NCBI GenBank assembly: GCA_023614405.1
Contig: CM042688.1
Coordinates: 72,216,253 to 72,280,252, forward strand
Direction: 5' to 3'
Source of the DNA: Avena insularis
Taxonomy: Eukaryota; Streptophyta; Magnoliopsida; Poales; Poaceae
DNA length: 64,000 bases
The notes below the pieces were generated by a model that saw only the letters and a list, made by a program, of their open reading frames with translations, did no database searches and had not been told where the DNA came from. A program made the translations under genes and the position numbers. How positions within the stretch are numbered: the first letter of the stretch is position 1; every line of letters starts with the position of its first letter. Below are positions 22,656-34,186 of this stretch, one piece after another.

Positions 22656-25439
22656 AACACTTGATACTTTTTCTTGCTTCTTATGCCTAACTTAAAGGCG
22701 TTAAAGAAAAGTACTTATTGGGAGATAACCCAAAAGTTTTAGATGAGTCTTGGAAGTTATTACTTTAGTAATAACCGCTCCTTATCCTTTTTATTTGCTT
22801 TTTGTGCCAAGAGTAACCTCTAATGAGAGAGAAGTAATGATTGGGAAAGTTATTGTCCCGAAACAGATTCCTGTGCTTCACCATAAAAATTCATGTAAAA
22901 TCTCTAAACGTCTTTTTGAGGCGTGAATTTTTGTGCTTCTGCCCCAGGTTGTTATCTAACTTTCGTTAGTTCAACACTTTTTTGATTTGAGGAACATAAG
23001 GTCTTCGATTTTTTTTGTCTTTACCTGCTGGTCTGTTTTGATAGATTTCTGCCATTTTCTGCATTTGCTTTTTGTTGGTTCCTTTTTGAGTTCTTTTGGG
23101 GAGTTGAGCTTTTTGAGGGAAGTGCTTCAGTAGCTAGTGTTTTAATGGAAGTTTATTTGGTGTTGGAACTGAACCTTAAGACTTATTATCTTGAGTGCAC
23201 TAATGTTGCTAATAAAGATTGTGTGAAGTTTTGTATGAAGGAAAAATTTCAGGTGTATGGAAGGAATGAGTAATGAGATGAAGGATGGACTAAATCTCAA
23301 GCTTGGGGATGCCACGCGCGTCACCCCAAGAAATATCCAAGAAGTACAAGCGTCAAAGCTTGGGGATGCCCAAGGCATCCCCTTCTTCATCAATAAAAAT
23401 CCCAGGTTTCTTCCAAACGCTTCATTTTTATTGTTTCATGCACAGTTGTGTTGTTCTTGGAGCGTCTTCTTTTTTGTTTTCATTTGCTTTTGTTTGCTTA
23501 GTTTTTTGAAAAAATTGGTTGGACCCCCTCTTTCATACATTGGTTTGCAAATAGTTTGGTTTGGTTTGGAAAAGAGTAGGAAAGTTCATGCTTATGTGGT
23601 AAAAAGAGCTCGTTTTTGACTGTGGCCTATGCTCTGTCATGCCATGCTTGATATTGTTTTGGCTTTATGCTTAGTATTCTTTGTTGTAGCATGACTTGTT
23701 ATAAACAATTGAGATTTCTTAATGTGCCTTGGATGAATCATGCGTTGTTTTAGCATATTAAAGCATAGTATAGTGGTATTCTCCTTTGATGCTTTATTTG
23801 GGTTGACTTGGCGCATGCTCACACCATGCTATGACTATCTCAAGTCACCATAGCCTTTATGATACTTTAGTTTTCAACTTGTAGTATCACTTTATGCTTT
23901 GATCAATGATGTTTTGTCGCTCTGCATGATTATGGCCATTATTGCTCTCTTAGTTTGTCGCTCCCAGTCTTTTGCTAGCCCCCGCAACCAAGTATGAGTT
24001 CCACTCATGCATCCAACTCCTTAAACCAAGTTATGCCAAAGAGTCCACCATACCTACCTACTAGCATATGCTATTCCAAGTATATTCATGTTTTTATCTA
24101 CCTTCCAAATTAAACTTGTTATGAGAAAACTAGTGATTAAAGCTCTCACGAACTTGATGGCACACTTTACTTTTCTTGCCCTTAATAAACTTGAACCATT
24201 GTGTCGTCTATGTTGTATATGCTTACACTTATTTGTTGGGGATTAGCAGAACCATGCTGTCATGGGGAACGCTTTCAACATTGCACTTGTACTTTGTACC
24301 TAGTTGATATCATGCTCTTTTGTCTATGCATGTCGTCGGTGTGAAATGAAAGGAGAGCTTATAAGTCCATGGAGTTATGTATGTGTGTTAGAGAAATGCC
24401 TGGGCCGCTGGTCTAATCCATGCTGACATGGTGGAAACCTGCAGCGTAACCATAATGAGCTGTCTATGAAGCATTCTTCTTATAAAAAAAGAGCCCGATA
24501 CTGAGAAAAAAGAGAAAAAGAAAAAAAAAGATTATGAAAAGAGGAAAGAGAGAAAAAAGCACCATATTCGCATGTAAATAAGAAGATTGCTGAGATGCTC
24601 GTTGTCTGCTTGCCTTGTCATTTTGATATGGGGATTCTTCTGTATCATCGGGAAAGGGGTACCCCGTTGGCGGTTCTCTATGATACACATGTACTTACGA
24701 TGACAAGAACTTACCGGTGACTAAACTTGAGTAGCATGAGGAGCGGACCTCGTATTCAAGGGACATGAGATTTCCAACTTATACTTCGTCAAGCATATAC
24801 ACCATAGTTTGTTCACTTTAACCTTAATCACTTCAAGATGCTTATGATAGGGGCAATGAGAGCTGAAAGCTATTAAGTACCATAATTTTTGGAAGCTCTT
24901 TATGAGACTTGAATCCCTACTTCCTTCTATGAAGGCCTTTCTTCCACTTTTATATTGAGTCTCCACCTTCTATCTTTATGCACCTACTTTGAGAGCATAG
25001 TGGCCATTCTTAGTTCTATGTGCATTGTCCCAAGACTTGTTGATTGATGCATACCTTGATATTGCTTGATTTAAACTATTTGTATCTAGTCACTCTTATG
25101 AACTTTGAAGGTGTCCTATATATTTATGTTTGCTACTCTATGAGGGACAAGCTGAATACCACTATGCTATGTTTTCTTTATGTGAAACAAACAAACGTCT
25201 TGCAAAGCATTGTTATTCATGAATATTTTGTTTGTGCCTTTTCATGTTGCAACATAGTTTCTTTGTCTTATTGCTAGAACTTTGTCTTTCATGTTATGAT
25301 TGAAGTACTATGATCCCAGCTTTGAATGTTTTACAAATACTTTGATCAAGTTTATGATGGTGCATGTCACCTCAAAAATTATTCTTTCTTTTTATCACTT
25401 ACCTACTCGAGGACGAGCATGAGTTAAGCTTGGGGATGT
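22656..25439 (+). other. Non-coding 3' interior of Gypsy-2
   Basis: The region is collinear with 4980-7854 and 56925-59627. Left of about 23611 it differs from Gypsy-1 at a few percent of positions. Right of that point the two are almost the same. It ends in the purine tract TTAAGCTTGGGGATGT. No gene is visible. Confidence 0.8.
23302..23382 (+). other. Two adjacent stem-loops in the Gypsy-2 interior
   Basis: Stem 1 pairs CTTGGGG (23302-23308) with CCCCAAG (23324-23330). Stem 2 pairs GGGGATGCC (23362-23370) with GGCATCCCC (23374-23382) perfectly around a CAA loop. Confidence 0.65.
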
Positions 25440-27189
25440 TGATACATTGCAAATGTATCTATAATTTTTGATGTTCCATGCTTGGTTTTATCTACTTTCT
25501 TATGTTTTGTCCACACTTTAGAGTACTTTTCATATGATTTCTTGAACTAACCTATTAACAAGAGCCACAGTACCAGCTGCCTATTTTCTGTTGTTTTTGG
25601 TTCCAGGAAAGTCAGAAAATGAATATTCTCGGAATTGGACGGGACAAAATCCAAAGTCATTATTTTACCGAGGGACACCTGGAGCCAGAATACGAGACGG
25701 AGAGGGGCTGGGGCCCGGCCACACCACCTGGCCACGCGGCCAGTTGCCCGCACTGTGGTGGTCTGACGCCCAGCACCCTCGGCCTCTCCTCCTCCTATAT
25801 ATTTCCTCTAATACGAAACCCTAAGCACCGATCAAAATTCCACGAAGAGTCTATAGTCGCGTCATCTCCATCCCTAGATCGGGAGGGATCTGAAGCTCTT
25901 CCGGCACCGCCGAAGAGGGAATTCACCACGAGGCCTTCTTCATCATCATGCAAGCCTCCGTGTGATGCGTGAGTAGTTCATCTACGGACTATGGGTCCAT
26001 GTAGTAGCTAGATGGCTGGTTCTTCTCCTTTGTGCTTTCATGTTTAGATCTTGTGAGCTCTGCTCATGATCAAGATCATCTATTTGTAATGCATGTTGTG
26101 TTTGCGGGGATCCGATGGATATTGAGATGCTATTTCAGATTGATTATTGATTCTATCATGTCTTTGTTATTTGTGATCTTGCATGCTTTCCGTTGTTAGT
26201 AGCTATCTTGGCCAAGTAGATGCTAGCAAGTCCAAGAGTTAGTATTTATGCTCGATAGTGGGTTCATGCCTCTGGTAATCTGGGGAGTGACAGAAATCTC
26301 TAAGGTACTAGATGTGTTGTTGCTACTAGGGAGAAAACAACAATACTTTGTTCATAGAACAATCATATTGTTTACTTTACACGCAATTCGTAATGCAATT
26401 ATTCATTGCTTGCAACTTAATACTGGAGGGGGTTCAGATGATAACCTGAAGGTGGATTATTAGTCATAGATGCAGTTGGATGGCGGTCTATGTATAATGT
26501 TGTAATGCTCAATCGAATCTCAAAGGAGTCAAGATGATTAGTATATGCTTGTATGCTTTCGTGATGTTTGTCAATTACCCCGTTGTAATTTGTTCTCCCA
26601 GCATGTTATCTATCTTAAGGAGAGCCACCTCTAGTGAACTATGGACCCCGGTCGTTTCTTTTACTATCAATCTACAATCAACTGTTTACTGTTTTGTGTT
26701 TACTTTCTGCAAACTATTACTTCCGTCCATTCGATACGTTTAATCCTTTATTTTTAGCAAAACCGGTGAGATTGACAACCTCATCGCAAGTTGGGGACAG
26801 AGTTCTGTGGTTGTGTTGTGCAGGTCTCCATGTTCTCGCCGGCACCGAAGTGTGCCGCCAAATGTCATAACACACCTTTGGGGTGTTTCCTTGCTCCTAC
26901 TGGATTGATAACCTTGGTTTCATAACTGAGGGAAACTTACTGTTGTGCTCATCATACCTTCCTCTTGGGGTTCCCCAACGAGCTCGTTAATACATGAGTC
27001 AGCAGATACCGCCTCTGAGGACGACAAGAATGTCTGGCAGTCCAAGTCGGACGATTTCTCCCCCATCCAGAGTGGAAGTATCTATACCATGGAGCCGGAG
27101 CTTCAAAAGCGCTTTGAGAAGATGAACGCTTTCGAGATCATTGAAGTTCTCAAGGTTGTGTTTGCTCCATAGGCTCATGCGGAGAGGTA
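23611..27189 (+). repeat. Duplicated segment, copy B
   Basis: This is nearly identical to 6030-9618 and includes the last 185 bp in Copia gag. It carries more short deletions in GC-rich patches of the LTR (near 25740-25920 and 26840-26870) than copy A. Confidence 0.85.
25440..27004 (+). repeat. 3' LTR of Gypsy-2
   Basis: The 1565-bp LTR starts TGATACATTGC and ends GAGTCAGCA, as in Gypsy-1. A TATA box (TATATAT) is at 25796-25802. Short losses of C and G compared with 7855-9433 may be decay or assembly error. Confidence 0.88.
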
Positions 27190-29205
27190 CGATGCTTCCG
27201 AGCTCTTCTTCTCCGCCAAGATGGAAGAGCACAACAGTGTGAGTGAGCACGTAGTCAAGATGTCTGGCTACATTCAATGCTTGAATGCCCTGGAATGCAA
27301 GATCCCGGACGAGCTCGCGATTGATAGGGTGTTGCACTGGCTTCCCCTAGGTACAAGAACTTTGTGATGAACTACAATATGCAGGGGATGAATAAGTCCC
27401 TAGCTAAATTGTTTACCATGCTCAAAACTGATGAGGTTGAGATCAAGAAGGAGCACACAATGCTGATGGTCAATAAGACCACCAACTTTAAGAAGTCGGG
27501 GCAAGGCTAAGAAGGATGAAAGTATGTTGCCAACACCACTAAGGCTACCAATCCCAGTCCTAAGTCCGGTGTCACGTGCTTCTGCTGTAAAGGGGACGTG
27601 CACTAGAAGCGCAATTGTCCCAAGTACCTTGAGGATAAGAAGTCCGACAAGATAGCTGCTAAATACAAAGGTATATTCGATATACAAGTTATAGATGTGT
27701 TCCTTACAGGCGCTAGGAGAAACACCTGGGTATTTGATACCGGTTCTGTTACTCATATTTGTAACTCTCAGCAGGAGATGTGGAGTAAGTGGCGCCTGGG
27801 GAAGGACGAGGTGACGATGCACGTCGGCAACGGCTTGAAGGTCGATGTGGTGGCTGTCGACACTCTACCTCTACATCTACCGTCATGATTAATTTTTGTC
27901 TTAAATAAATGCTATTATGTACCCGCACTAAGTATGAATATTGTGAGTGGATCTTGCTTGTTGCAAGATCATTATTCGTTTAAGTCCAGAACAAGTGGTT
28001 GTTCTATTTCAATGAATGATGTTTTCTATGTTCATGCGCCTGTGTGTAATGGTTTATTCTTGCTAGATCTTGGTAGCGGTACTCACATCCATAATGTCGA
28101 TGCTAAGCATTGTAAACACAATGATGATAATACCATGTAACTGTGGCATTGCCGTCTTGGTCACATTGGTGTAAAGCACATGAAGAAGATCCATTTTGAT
28201 GGACTTCTAGAATCATTGGATTTTGAATCCCTTGACACATGCGAGCCTTGCCTCATGGGAAAGATGACTAGGATATCCTTCTCCGGCACGATGGAGCGGG
28301 CAACAGACCTATTGAGAATCATACATACAAATGTGTATGGCCTAATAAGTATCTCAACACGCAATAGTTATTGTTATTTTGTTACCTTTAGTGACGATTT
28401 GAGTAGATATGGGTATATCTATTTAATAAAGCACAAGTCTGAAACCTTTGAAAAGATTAAGAAATTTCATAAGGAAGTAGAGAATCAACTTAACAAGAAA
28501 ATCAAGCATCTTCGATCCGATCGGGGGGGGGGGGGTGAGTATTTGAGTTATGAGTTTGGTATGCACTTGAAGGACCGTGGTATCGTACCACAACTTACGC
28601 TAGCCGGAACACCTCAGTGAAACAGTGTGTCGGAATGACGTAATCATACTCTATTGGATAGTGAGCGGTTCATGACATCTTTGACCGATTTATCCGTATC
28701 ATTTTAGGGATATGTGTTAGAAGCCTCTGCTTTTATTTTAAATAGAGCATCGTCCAAATCCGTGGAGATAACACCATATGAGATGTGGCATGGCAAGAAT
28801 CCAAAGTTATCAAGTTTGGGGATGTGAGGCTTACGTTAAGAAACTACAGTCTGATAAACTCAAGGAGCCAAAGTTATCAAGTTTGGACCTTGGTGGATCT
28901 TCTAGAAGGCCACAAGGCCATGGAAAATAAATGGATCTTTAAGAAAAAGACAGATGTTGATGGTAATGTGACTATCCACAAGGCTTGACTTGTCACAAAG
29001 GGTTTCCAACAAATTCAAGGAGTTGACTACGATGAGACCTTTTCTCCCGTAGTGATGCTGAAATCTGTCTGGATTTTACTAGCAATTGCTGCATATTCTG
29101 ATTATGAGATATGGCAGATGGATGTCAAGACCGCGTTTCTCAATGGACACATTGATGAAGAGTTGTATATGATGAAACCGAAAGGTTTTGTTGATCTTAA
29201 GGATG
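27005..29205 (+). pseudogene. pol: Decayed BARE-like Copia gag-pol remnant
   Basis: The gag part starts mid-domain at the Gypsy-2 end (DTASEDDKNVWQSK) and has stops. A zinc knuckle near 27570-27620 reads CFCCKGDVH then a stop where Trp is expected. The protease keeps WVFDTGSV (near 27730). The integrase zinc motif and core follow (LWHCRLGHIG, CEPCLMGK, LRSDRGG), with a 13-G run at 28523 inside the core. A deletion near 28800-28870 removes the end of integrase and the start of reverse transcriptase. The RT piece shows ENKWIFKKKTD, GVDYDETFSPV and WQMDVKTAFLNG, and it stops at about 29205 before YVDD. No RNase H or LTR is present. Many stops make it non-functional. Confidence 0.8.
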
Positions 29206-29970
29206 CTCGGATTTCTACGAGATGGGCCAACGAGATCATGCATCGCGGTCTCGGATTTCTATGAGAAATTGGACAGTACAAGCCGGTACAACATGACAAT
29301 GAATAGTGCAGAGATAAGTTGGGAGCTTGCCGGGATGACTTGGGTTTGGCCAGTCATTCCTCCAAACAAATTGCTAGGCACAGACATGTTTGCGGCTAGG
29401 ATTACTTGTGGCCTCTTGCCAGTCACCAGCGTCACCTTGTCGGTCCCCTGGAGTACAGTAGAGGTCGAGGACAGGCATTGTCGGCACATACGAGATCTCC
29501 AGCGATGTGCAACCGGTGTCGCCGAGTCGGGAGCGAATGTTGACATGCAGAACTGGAGCGTATGGCGCCTCCCCCATTGTATATGGTGACCATCGGCGAA
29601 TGGGAGGCCGCCCACTCGTGGACCATACCGAGCTTGTCGACGAGGCACCGCCACCACCGCTCGCATGGGTCTGGGTGGTGGTGAGTGCCTCTTGCTTCAG
29701 CAGGATAACGGTCTGAGCAGCTCCTCAGGAGGCAATGGCATCGGCCTTCACCCTGGCTTGGAGGCCGAGGATGATCTCGACCTCTCTCTCTTCTATTCGA
29801 CAGCGGCCTTGGCTTCCGCCACCCGTGCCACAACCGCTTCTCTCCATTCGGCACACTTCTTGGTCTCGTTTGCTCGCTCTACCGGCATGAGCTCCTTCGG
29901 TAGGGACGACGTCCTTCATTCATTGGCTAGAGCTTGGACGGCGGCGCCGATGAAAATACATATGTAAGTA
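29206..29970. other. GC-rich block with coding-like minus-strand frames, unidentified
   Basis: The Copia homology stops abruptly at about 29205. The following ~760 bp are GC-rich and have several overlapping frames of 100-140 codons, mostly on the minus strand (29259-29666 and 29432-29854). The minus strand of about 29760-29950 reads as a charged, Ala/Glu-rich helical stretch with one stop. I recognise no domain. It could be a captured gene piece or part of another transposon. A short repeat (CTCGGATTTCTA) occurs at 29207 and 29252. Confidence 0.35.
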
Positions 29971-30488
29971 AGGGAGTGGAAGTGGTATATGTGTCAGTGT
30001 CGATTGGGCCTAAGGAGTAATTGCTGGAGCTATGTACGGACGCTTGCGCTGTCGCACCATTGGCCTCGTTTGACCTATCCTCTTGTTTGGTCGGATCAGA
30101 ACCGACGGCATCAGTCCGTTTGAGTGTGCCCTGGCTTTATCAAAAATTTAAGTTAGCTATGGCTTTAATCCTAAAAATTAAGTTAGCTACGAACCAGCAT
30201 TTCCTTTATCCGCTAAACCTATCTAAGTCACGACCAACACTTGGATAGTCCAGTTCAAAAGAAAAACTTGGATAGTCACCTTGTAACTTTGTCCATATGG
30301 AATTATGGACATCGGCATTTTGACTTTGACATGGGCGGCGGATACAACAATTGCTCCTACGTACTGGCGGAGCTGCATGCATCTGGCGCGGGGGGTGCAC
30401 ATGCACTGGGGTAAAAAAAAACTTGCAATCAGCTCAAAACTAGTGTGTGCATTACAGGATGCACCCTAGTCAGCCAAACCAGCTTATA
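29971..30488. other. No gene or element recognised
   Basis: This is moderately AT-rich sequence without supportable reading frames, leading into the MITE cluster. Confidence 0.5.
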
Positions 30489-30491
30489 TTA

Positions 30492-30669
30492 GAGCAAGGA
30501 CAATAGTATAGCCAGCTGCTGGCTATAAGCCAGTGACATGTCATCTATAGCCAAGTTAGAGCTATCATTTATAATAGTGAGCTACAAAAATATATTATTT
30601 TAGCACTACATGACCCACCTTTCACACTCTCAAAGTGCCTAGGAGCACGTGCTAGAGCTGACTCTTGCA
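30492..30669 (+). mobile_element. Tourist-like MITE, 5' portion
   Basis: It starts GAGCAAGGACAATAG after TTA and is interrupted at 30669 by the next copy. It is about 85-90% similar, by eye, to 30673-30850. Confidence 0.6.
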
Positions 30670-30672
30670 TAA

Positions 30673-30970
30673 GAGCAAGGTCAATAGTGTAGCTAGCTAC
30701 TGGCTATAAGCCAAGTGCCACATCATCTATAGCCAACTTAGAGCTAGCATGTACAATAATGAGCTACAAAAATATACTACTTTAGCACTACATGGCCCAA
30801 CTTTCACTCTCTCAAAGTGCCTAGGAGCACGTGCTAGAGCTGACTCTTGCACGAGAGCTCACTCTTCTTCTCTCTCCTCTTCTCTCTCTTCCAACTAAGC
30901 AAAAAATAGTATTTTAATGCTTATAGCCAGCTGACTAGGACTTATTGTCTTTGCTCTATTGTCTTTGCTC
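30673..30970 (+). mobile_element. Tourist-like (PIF/Harbinger) MITE, complete
   Basis: The left terminal repeat GAGCAAGGTCAATAG pairs with the right end CTATTGTCTTTGCTC. TAA is found on both sides (30670-30672 and 30971-30973), as for PIF/Harbinger elements. No coding capacity. The last 14 bp are partly duplicated. Confidence 0.7.
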
Positions 30971-30973
30971 TAA

Positions 30974-31244
30974 GAGCAAAGACAATAAGTCCTAGTCAGC
31001 TGGCTATAAGCATTAAAATATTATTTTTTTACCTAGTTAGAAGAGAGAGAATAGGAGAGAGAAAACGAGTGGGCTCTCGTGCAATAGCCGGCTCTTGCGT
31101 GTGCTTCTAGGCACTTTGTGAGTATATAAGTGGGCCATTGACATATATGTAGTAAATCTTTGAAGGTAACTATTGTACTTTTTAACTATAAGTTGGCTAT
31201 ATATGACCTTATAACAGCAAGCCGGCTATACTATTGGAATGCTC
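30974..31244 (-). mobile_element. Tourist-like MITE, inverted copy
   Basis: The copy runs from GAGCAAAGACAATAAG to CTATTGGAATGCTC, flanked by TAA at 30971-30973 and 31245-31247. It is inverted relative to 30673-30970, so the two could pair over a long stem. Confidence 0.7.
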
Positions 31245-31247
31245 TAA

Positions 31248-31521
31248 GAGCCCACTCTTCTTCTCTCTTCCCTTCTCTCTCTTCCAACTAGGGAAGGAAA
31301 TAATATTTTAACCCTTATAGTCAGCTGATTACTCCCTTTGTTTTAAAATATAAGATGTTTTAGCTTTATGAAAAGGGTGTATCTAAACACCTTTTAGTAT
31401 ATAGGTTTACTTCAAATCTAGATAAATCTATACACTAAAAGGGATCTAGATACACTTTATTTACAAAGCTAAAACATCTTATATTTTGAAACGGAGGGAG
31501 TAGGACTTATTGTACCTGCTC
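31248..31521 (+). mobile_element. Tourist-like MITE, 3' portion, split by a Stowaway MITE
   Basis: GAGCCCACTCTTCTTCTCTC to TATAGTCAGCTGATTA matches the 3' half of the copy at 30673-30970. It resumes after the Stowaway element with GGACTTATTGTACCTGCTC. Confidence 0.6.
31332..31500 (+). mobile_element. Stowaway-like (Tc1/mariner) MITE
   Basis: The 169-bp element has terminal repeats CTCCCTTTGTTTTAAAATAT and its inverted partner ending ACGGAGGGAG. It is flanked by TA on both sides (31330-31331 and 31501-31502). The interior is palindromic. Confidence 0.85.
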
Positions 31522-32560
31522 AGTAGGTTGTGCACATGATCGAGTCTGGTCTAGCTCCGCCGCTGCTGCCTACGTCACGTGCTTGAATTGATTCCAACAC
31601 GTTTTCATTGCATCACCGAGCTTGCATAAGCCACTGGAGTACGTGTCATTGAGTGCCAACGCATCCCGTGATCTGCTGCCCGAGAGCCCCCTAGCTGCGG
31701 TAAATAAAACGGTAATACTGTACCCGCGATTCCGCAGGCAGTAAAGTTATTGAGCATGACAGGGCATGCAGTAGCGAGCCAGCTCTCCCGCACCGAAGCA
31801 GCGAGCCCAACGTCCTCCCGTGCCGCCCGTACGTGTGGCTGCTATGCTTTCACCCACAGCCTTTTACTATTCCCCCGGTGGCGCGGGGCCATGGCCGCTC
31901 TGCCGCGGCAGCAGCTATCCCGGGGGGCGCTCCGCTCTCAAGTCTCAAATCAATCTCTCGTTGTACACTGACAGCACGTCACACCACACCACACCTCTTT
32001 CCTTTCTCTCTCTCTCTCCGGCCTACTGCTCGTCTTTTGAAACGGGGAGGGAGAGAGGCAGCGAGGCAGAGGCGGGCGGGTGTGGGGGCGCCTTTCTCCT
32101 TTTGCAGCGAGTGAAGTGAGCTTGCTTGGCTTCGCCTATCCTTTCCGTGGTTAATGCACGGGGGGGTGGCATGGCACGTCTGGGGGTGGGGGCGGGGGGG
32201 GCGACGAGACGTAGAGCCGTTCTGCTTTTCTGCGGGGACCCGCGGGCAGTTCCGTCGACTTTCCCGGTAGGATTCATCTGCTCTGCTTGCGTCGTCCGTC
32301 GTCGTCTTGGCTACGTCCCGCCTGCGCGCGCGGCTGTTTGCTCCCTTTTCTTCGGATCCCTTTGGCGTCAAATCAGGTCCTGGACGCAAAAAAAAATCAG
32401 GTCCTGCACGCGTAGGTCCGGGTGGACCAGGTCGTCTTGGCCTGTCTAGGAATCGCGGGTTCACGTGCGCCGAAAACACACCAAAGTAGAACAGTGGAGC
32501 GGTGTAGCGTGAGATCGATCGGCAGGATGGCTAGATGGGCCTTGGAGGTGAGTAGGTGAC
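31522..32560. promoter_or_regulatory. CpG-rich island resembling a gene promoter and 5' region
   Basis: About 1 kb is rich in CpG and GC, unlike everything around it. It contains a pyrimidine patch (CTTTCTCTCTCTCTCTCC, near 32004-32021) of the kind seen in grass core promoters, CACGTC/ACGTG-type motifs, and a G-run patch near 32160-32200. Frames on both strands (for example 31820-32119 and minus 31979-32479) overlap each other and are Arg/Pro/Gly-rich, as expected from composition alone. A short direct repeat (TCAGGTCCTG) lies near 32374 and 32398. I see no coding exon attached. It could be the orphaned 5' end of a gene, or a captured fragment. Confidence 0.35.
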
Positions 32561-32765
32561 TCGTCACACAGCGCCAGAGAGAAAACAAAACCATTTCTTT
32601 CATACAGAAATTATTAATTTTTTCTTCTATACACTCATCGTTCTTAACTTAATTCGAGCTTTGGAATAAGTCAAAGTTGAGCATTCTGAAGTCTGACCAA
32701 AAATCAACATCCATAATTCGAAACGCATATAATATAAAAATATATACATTACTACGAATCTAATA

Positions 32766-32887
32766 CATTTCCGTCCAAAAATAATTGAATTGGTTTGTCT
32801 AAAATTTACATATATCTAGCATATTTTAGCATATAGATACATACGAATCTAAACAAATTTAACTCACTTATTTTAGGAAGGAGGGAA
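32766..32887. mobile_element. Stowaway-like MITE, degenerate
   Basis: It has CATTTCCGTCCAAAAATAA on the left and TTATTTTAGGAAGGAGGGAA on the right, with TA flanks (32764-32765 and 32888-32889). The interior is palindromic (ATATCTAGCATATTTTAGC). Confidence 0.6.
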
Positions 32888-32889
32888 TA

Positions 32890-34186
32890 CAATAGATGTT
32901 GTTTTGTAGATGTTGATGTGTTCTTTTTATAAGTTTGGTGATTTTTTTTACAAATTGTGACTTTGGCTAAAACCATGGCCCGAGGCAATTGTGAACCAAG
33001 CGAATAGTTGTCTTTAAATCAAAGGAATGCCACTTCCTAAATATCTTGAGGATTGAACTTCGGTGCTGAATTTTGTTGGAACTTGAACGTCCACTCAAAA
33101 CATCTTTTGGCCGAGGAAATGACGGTTCACGTGTACTGTGTTGGGTTCCTATTATTTTTGTCCATGTGCTGCTCAAAATTGACAAGTTTTAGCATAAATC
33201 CCGCCAAAATTCAGCGCAGATATCCATGACTATCACAAATGAAAAAAAATTTACTGATTATAGACTAACTATGGAGAGATGTAGGAATGACAAAACTGAT
33301 CGTGGACTAATGGAGCGATGGTGTTTCCGAGTATTCGATCCGTCAAATGGCGTTTCCGATAATATGGACTATCACATCGGTATGATTAATTTTTTTGTTT
33401 TGAAAATACGCACATAACTCAACGAGTGAAGTGCATTGTGCAACCATGGTTCTATATTTGTTTTCCATTTTCTTTGTGTGATGATTTATAGGTTTCACTT
33501 TTAGTCATAAGACTAGATCAAAGGCACGCATTGCTGCGCCCGCCTATTTTTACAATAGAATTATAATTTTGGTAAATAAATTGAGGTCTGATAAATATTT
33601 AAAAGTAATCGAAGGTAGATAGGCAGTAGTATTATCGAAGCGAGTTGCTCGGTTATTATGTTTTTTTGCAGACACGCAAGAAGAACTTTCGGTCAATAAT
33701 TAGAAGAGAATAGCAAAGGAGCTGTACAGAAGAGGCGCAAGGCCAAACAGGAAACTGCAGCCAAGCCAAAGGAACCAAAAAAGACAACGCCCTAGAAGAG
33801 ATTAACTACACTCCCCGGATTTTATGCTTTGCAACCGAAGCAAAAGTATATGCTGATTAAACAATGTATAATTCTGCTATGTGAATTTGGAAAAGACATA
33901 GAAAGGGATACTCTTAACAACAAACTGAAGGTACAATTACAAGTCCAAATTACACGGTCTGCAAATCTATAATTTCAATACTGGATTGTTCTCTTTCTAG
34001 ACACTTCTCTAATCATTACTCGATTAAAGGTCATTGACATGAGAAAGAAAAATACTAACTATTTTCACTATAGATCCAATTAAAGGTCTATGATTGGCAT
34101 AAGAAAGAAAAATATAAAACTTTTAGAGCCGTGCAACTTAAGAACATCAAACCTGACATGTTGAGCCACTTCTCTGAACCAGATAG
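32890..34186. other. AT-rich sequence, nothing recognised
   Basis: There is no supportable gene on either strand. Short frames lack domains. This may be old intergenic or intronic DNA. Confidence 0.5.

Larger units (their letters stand above)
18969..27004 (+). mobile_element. Gypsy-2: hybrid Sabrina/WHAM-like Gypsy element
   Basis: The structure is the same as Gypsy-1: LTR, one primer site, gag/protease-like segment, non-coding interior, LTR. Its two LTRs are of different subtypes. The 5' LTR ends ...GAGCCATCA, like Gypsy-3b. The 3' LTR ends ...GAGTCAGCA, like Gypsy-1. Its flanks do not match: Maximus gag (ACCAT) on the left and Copia gag (GATAC) on the right. From about 23611 onward it is nearly identical to Gypsy-1. 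It is therefore a recombinant, not a simple insertion. Confidence 0.85.

Noticed and set aside
31979..32489. Frames of 60-166 codons on both strands in the CpG-rich island
   Set aside because: They overlap each other on opposite strands and have Arg/Pro/Gly-rich composition expected from GC content. No domain, splice signal or plausible start context ties them together.
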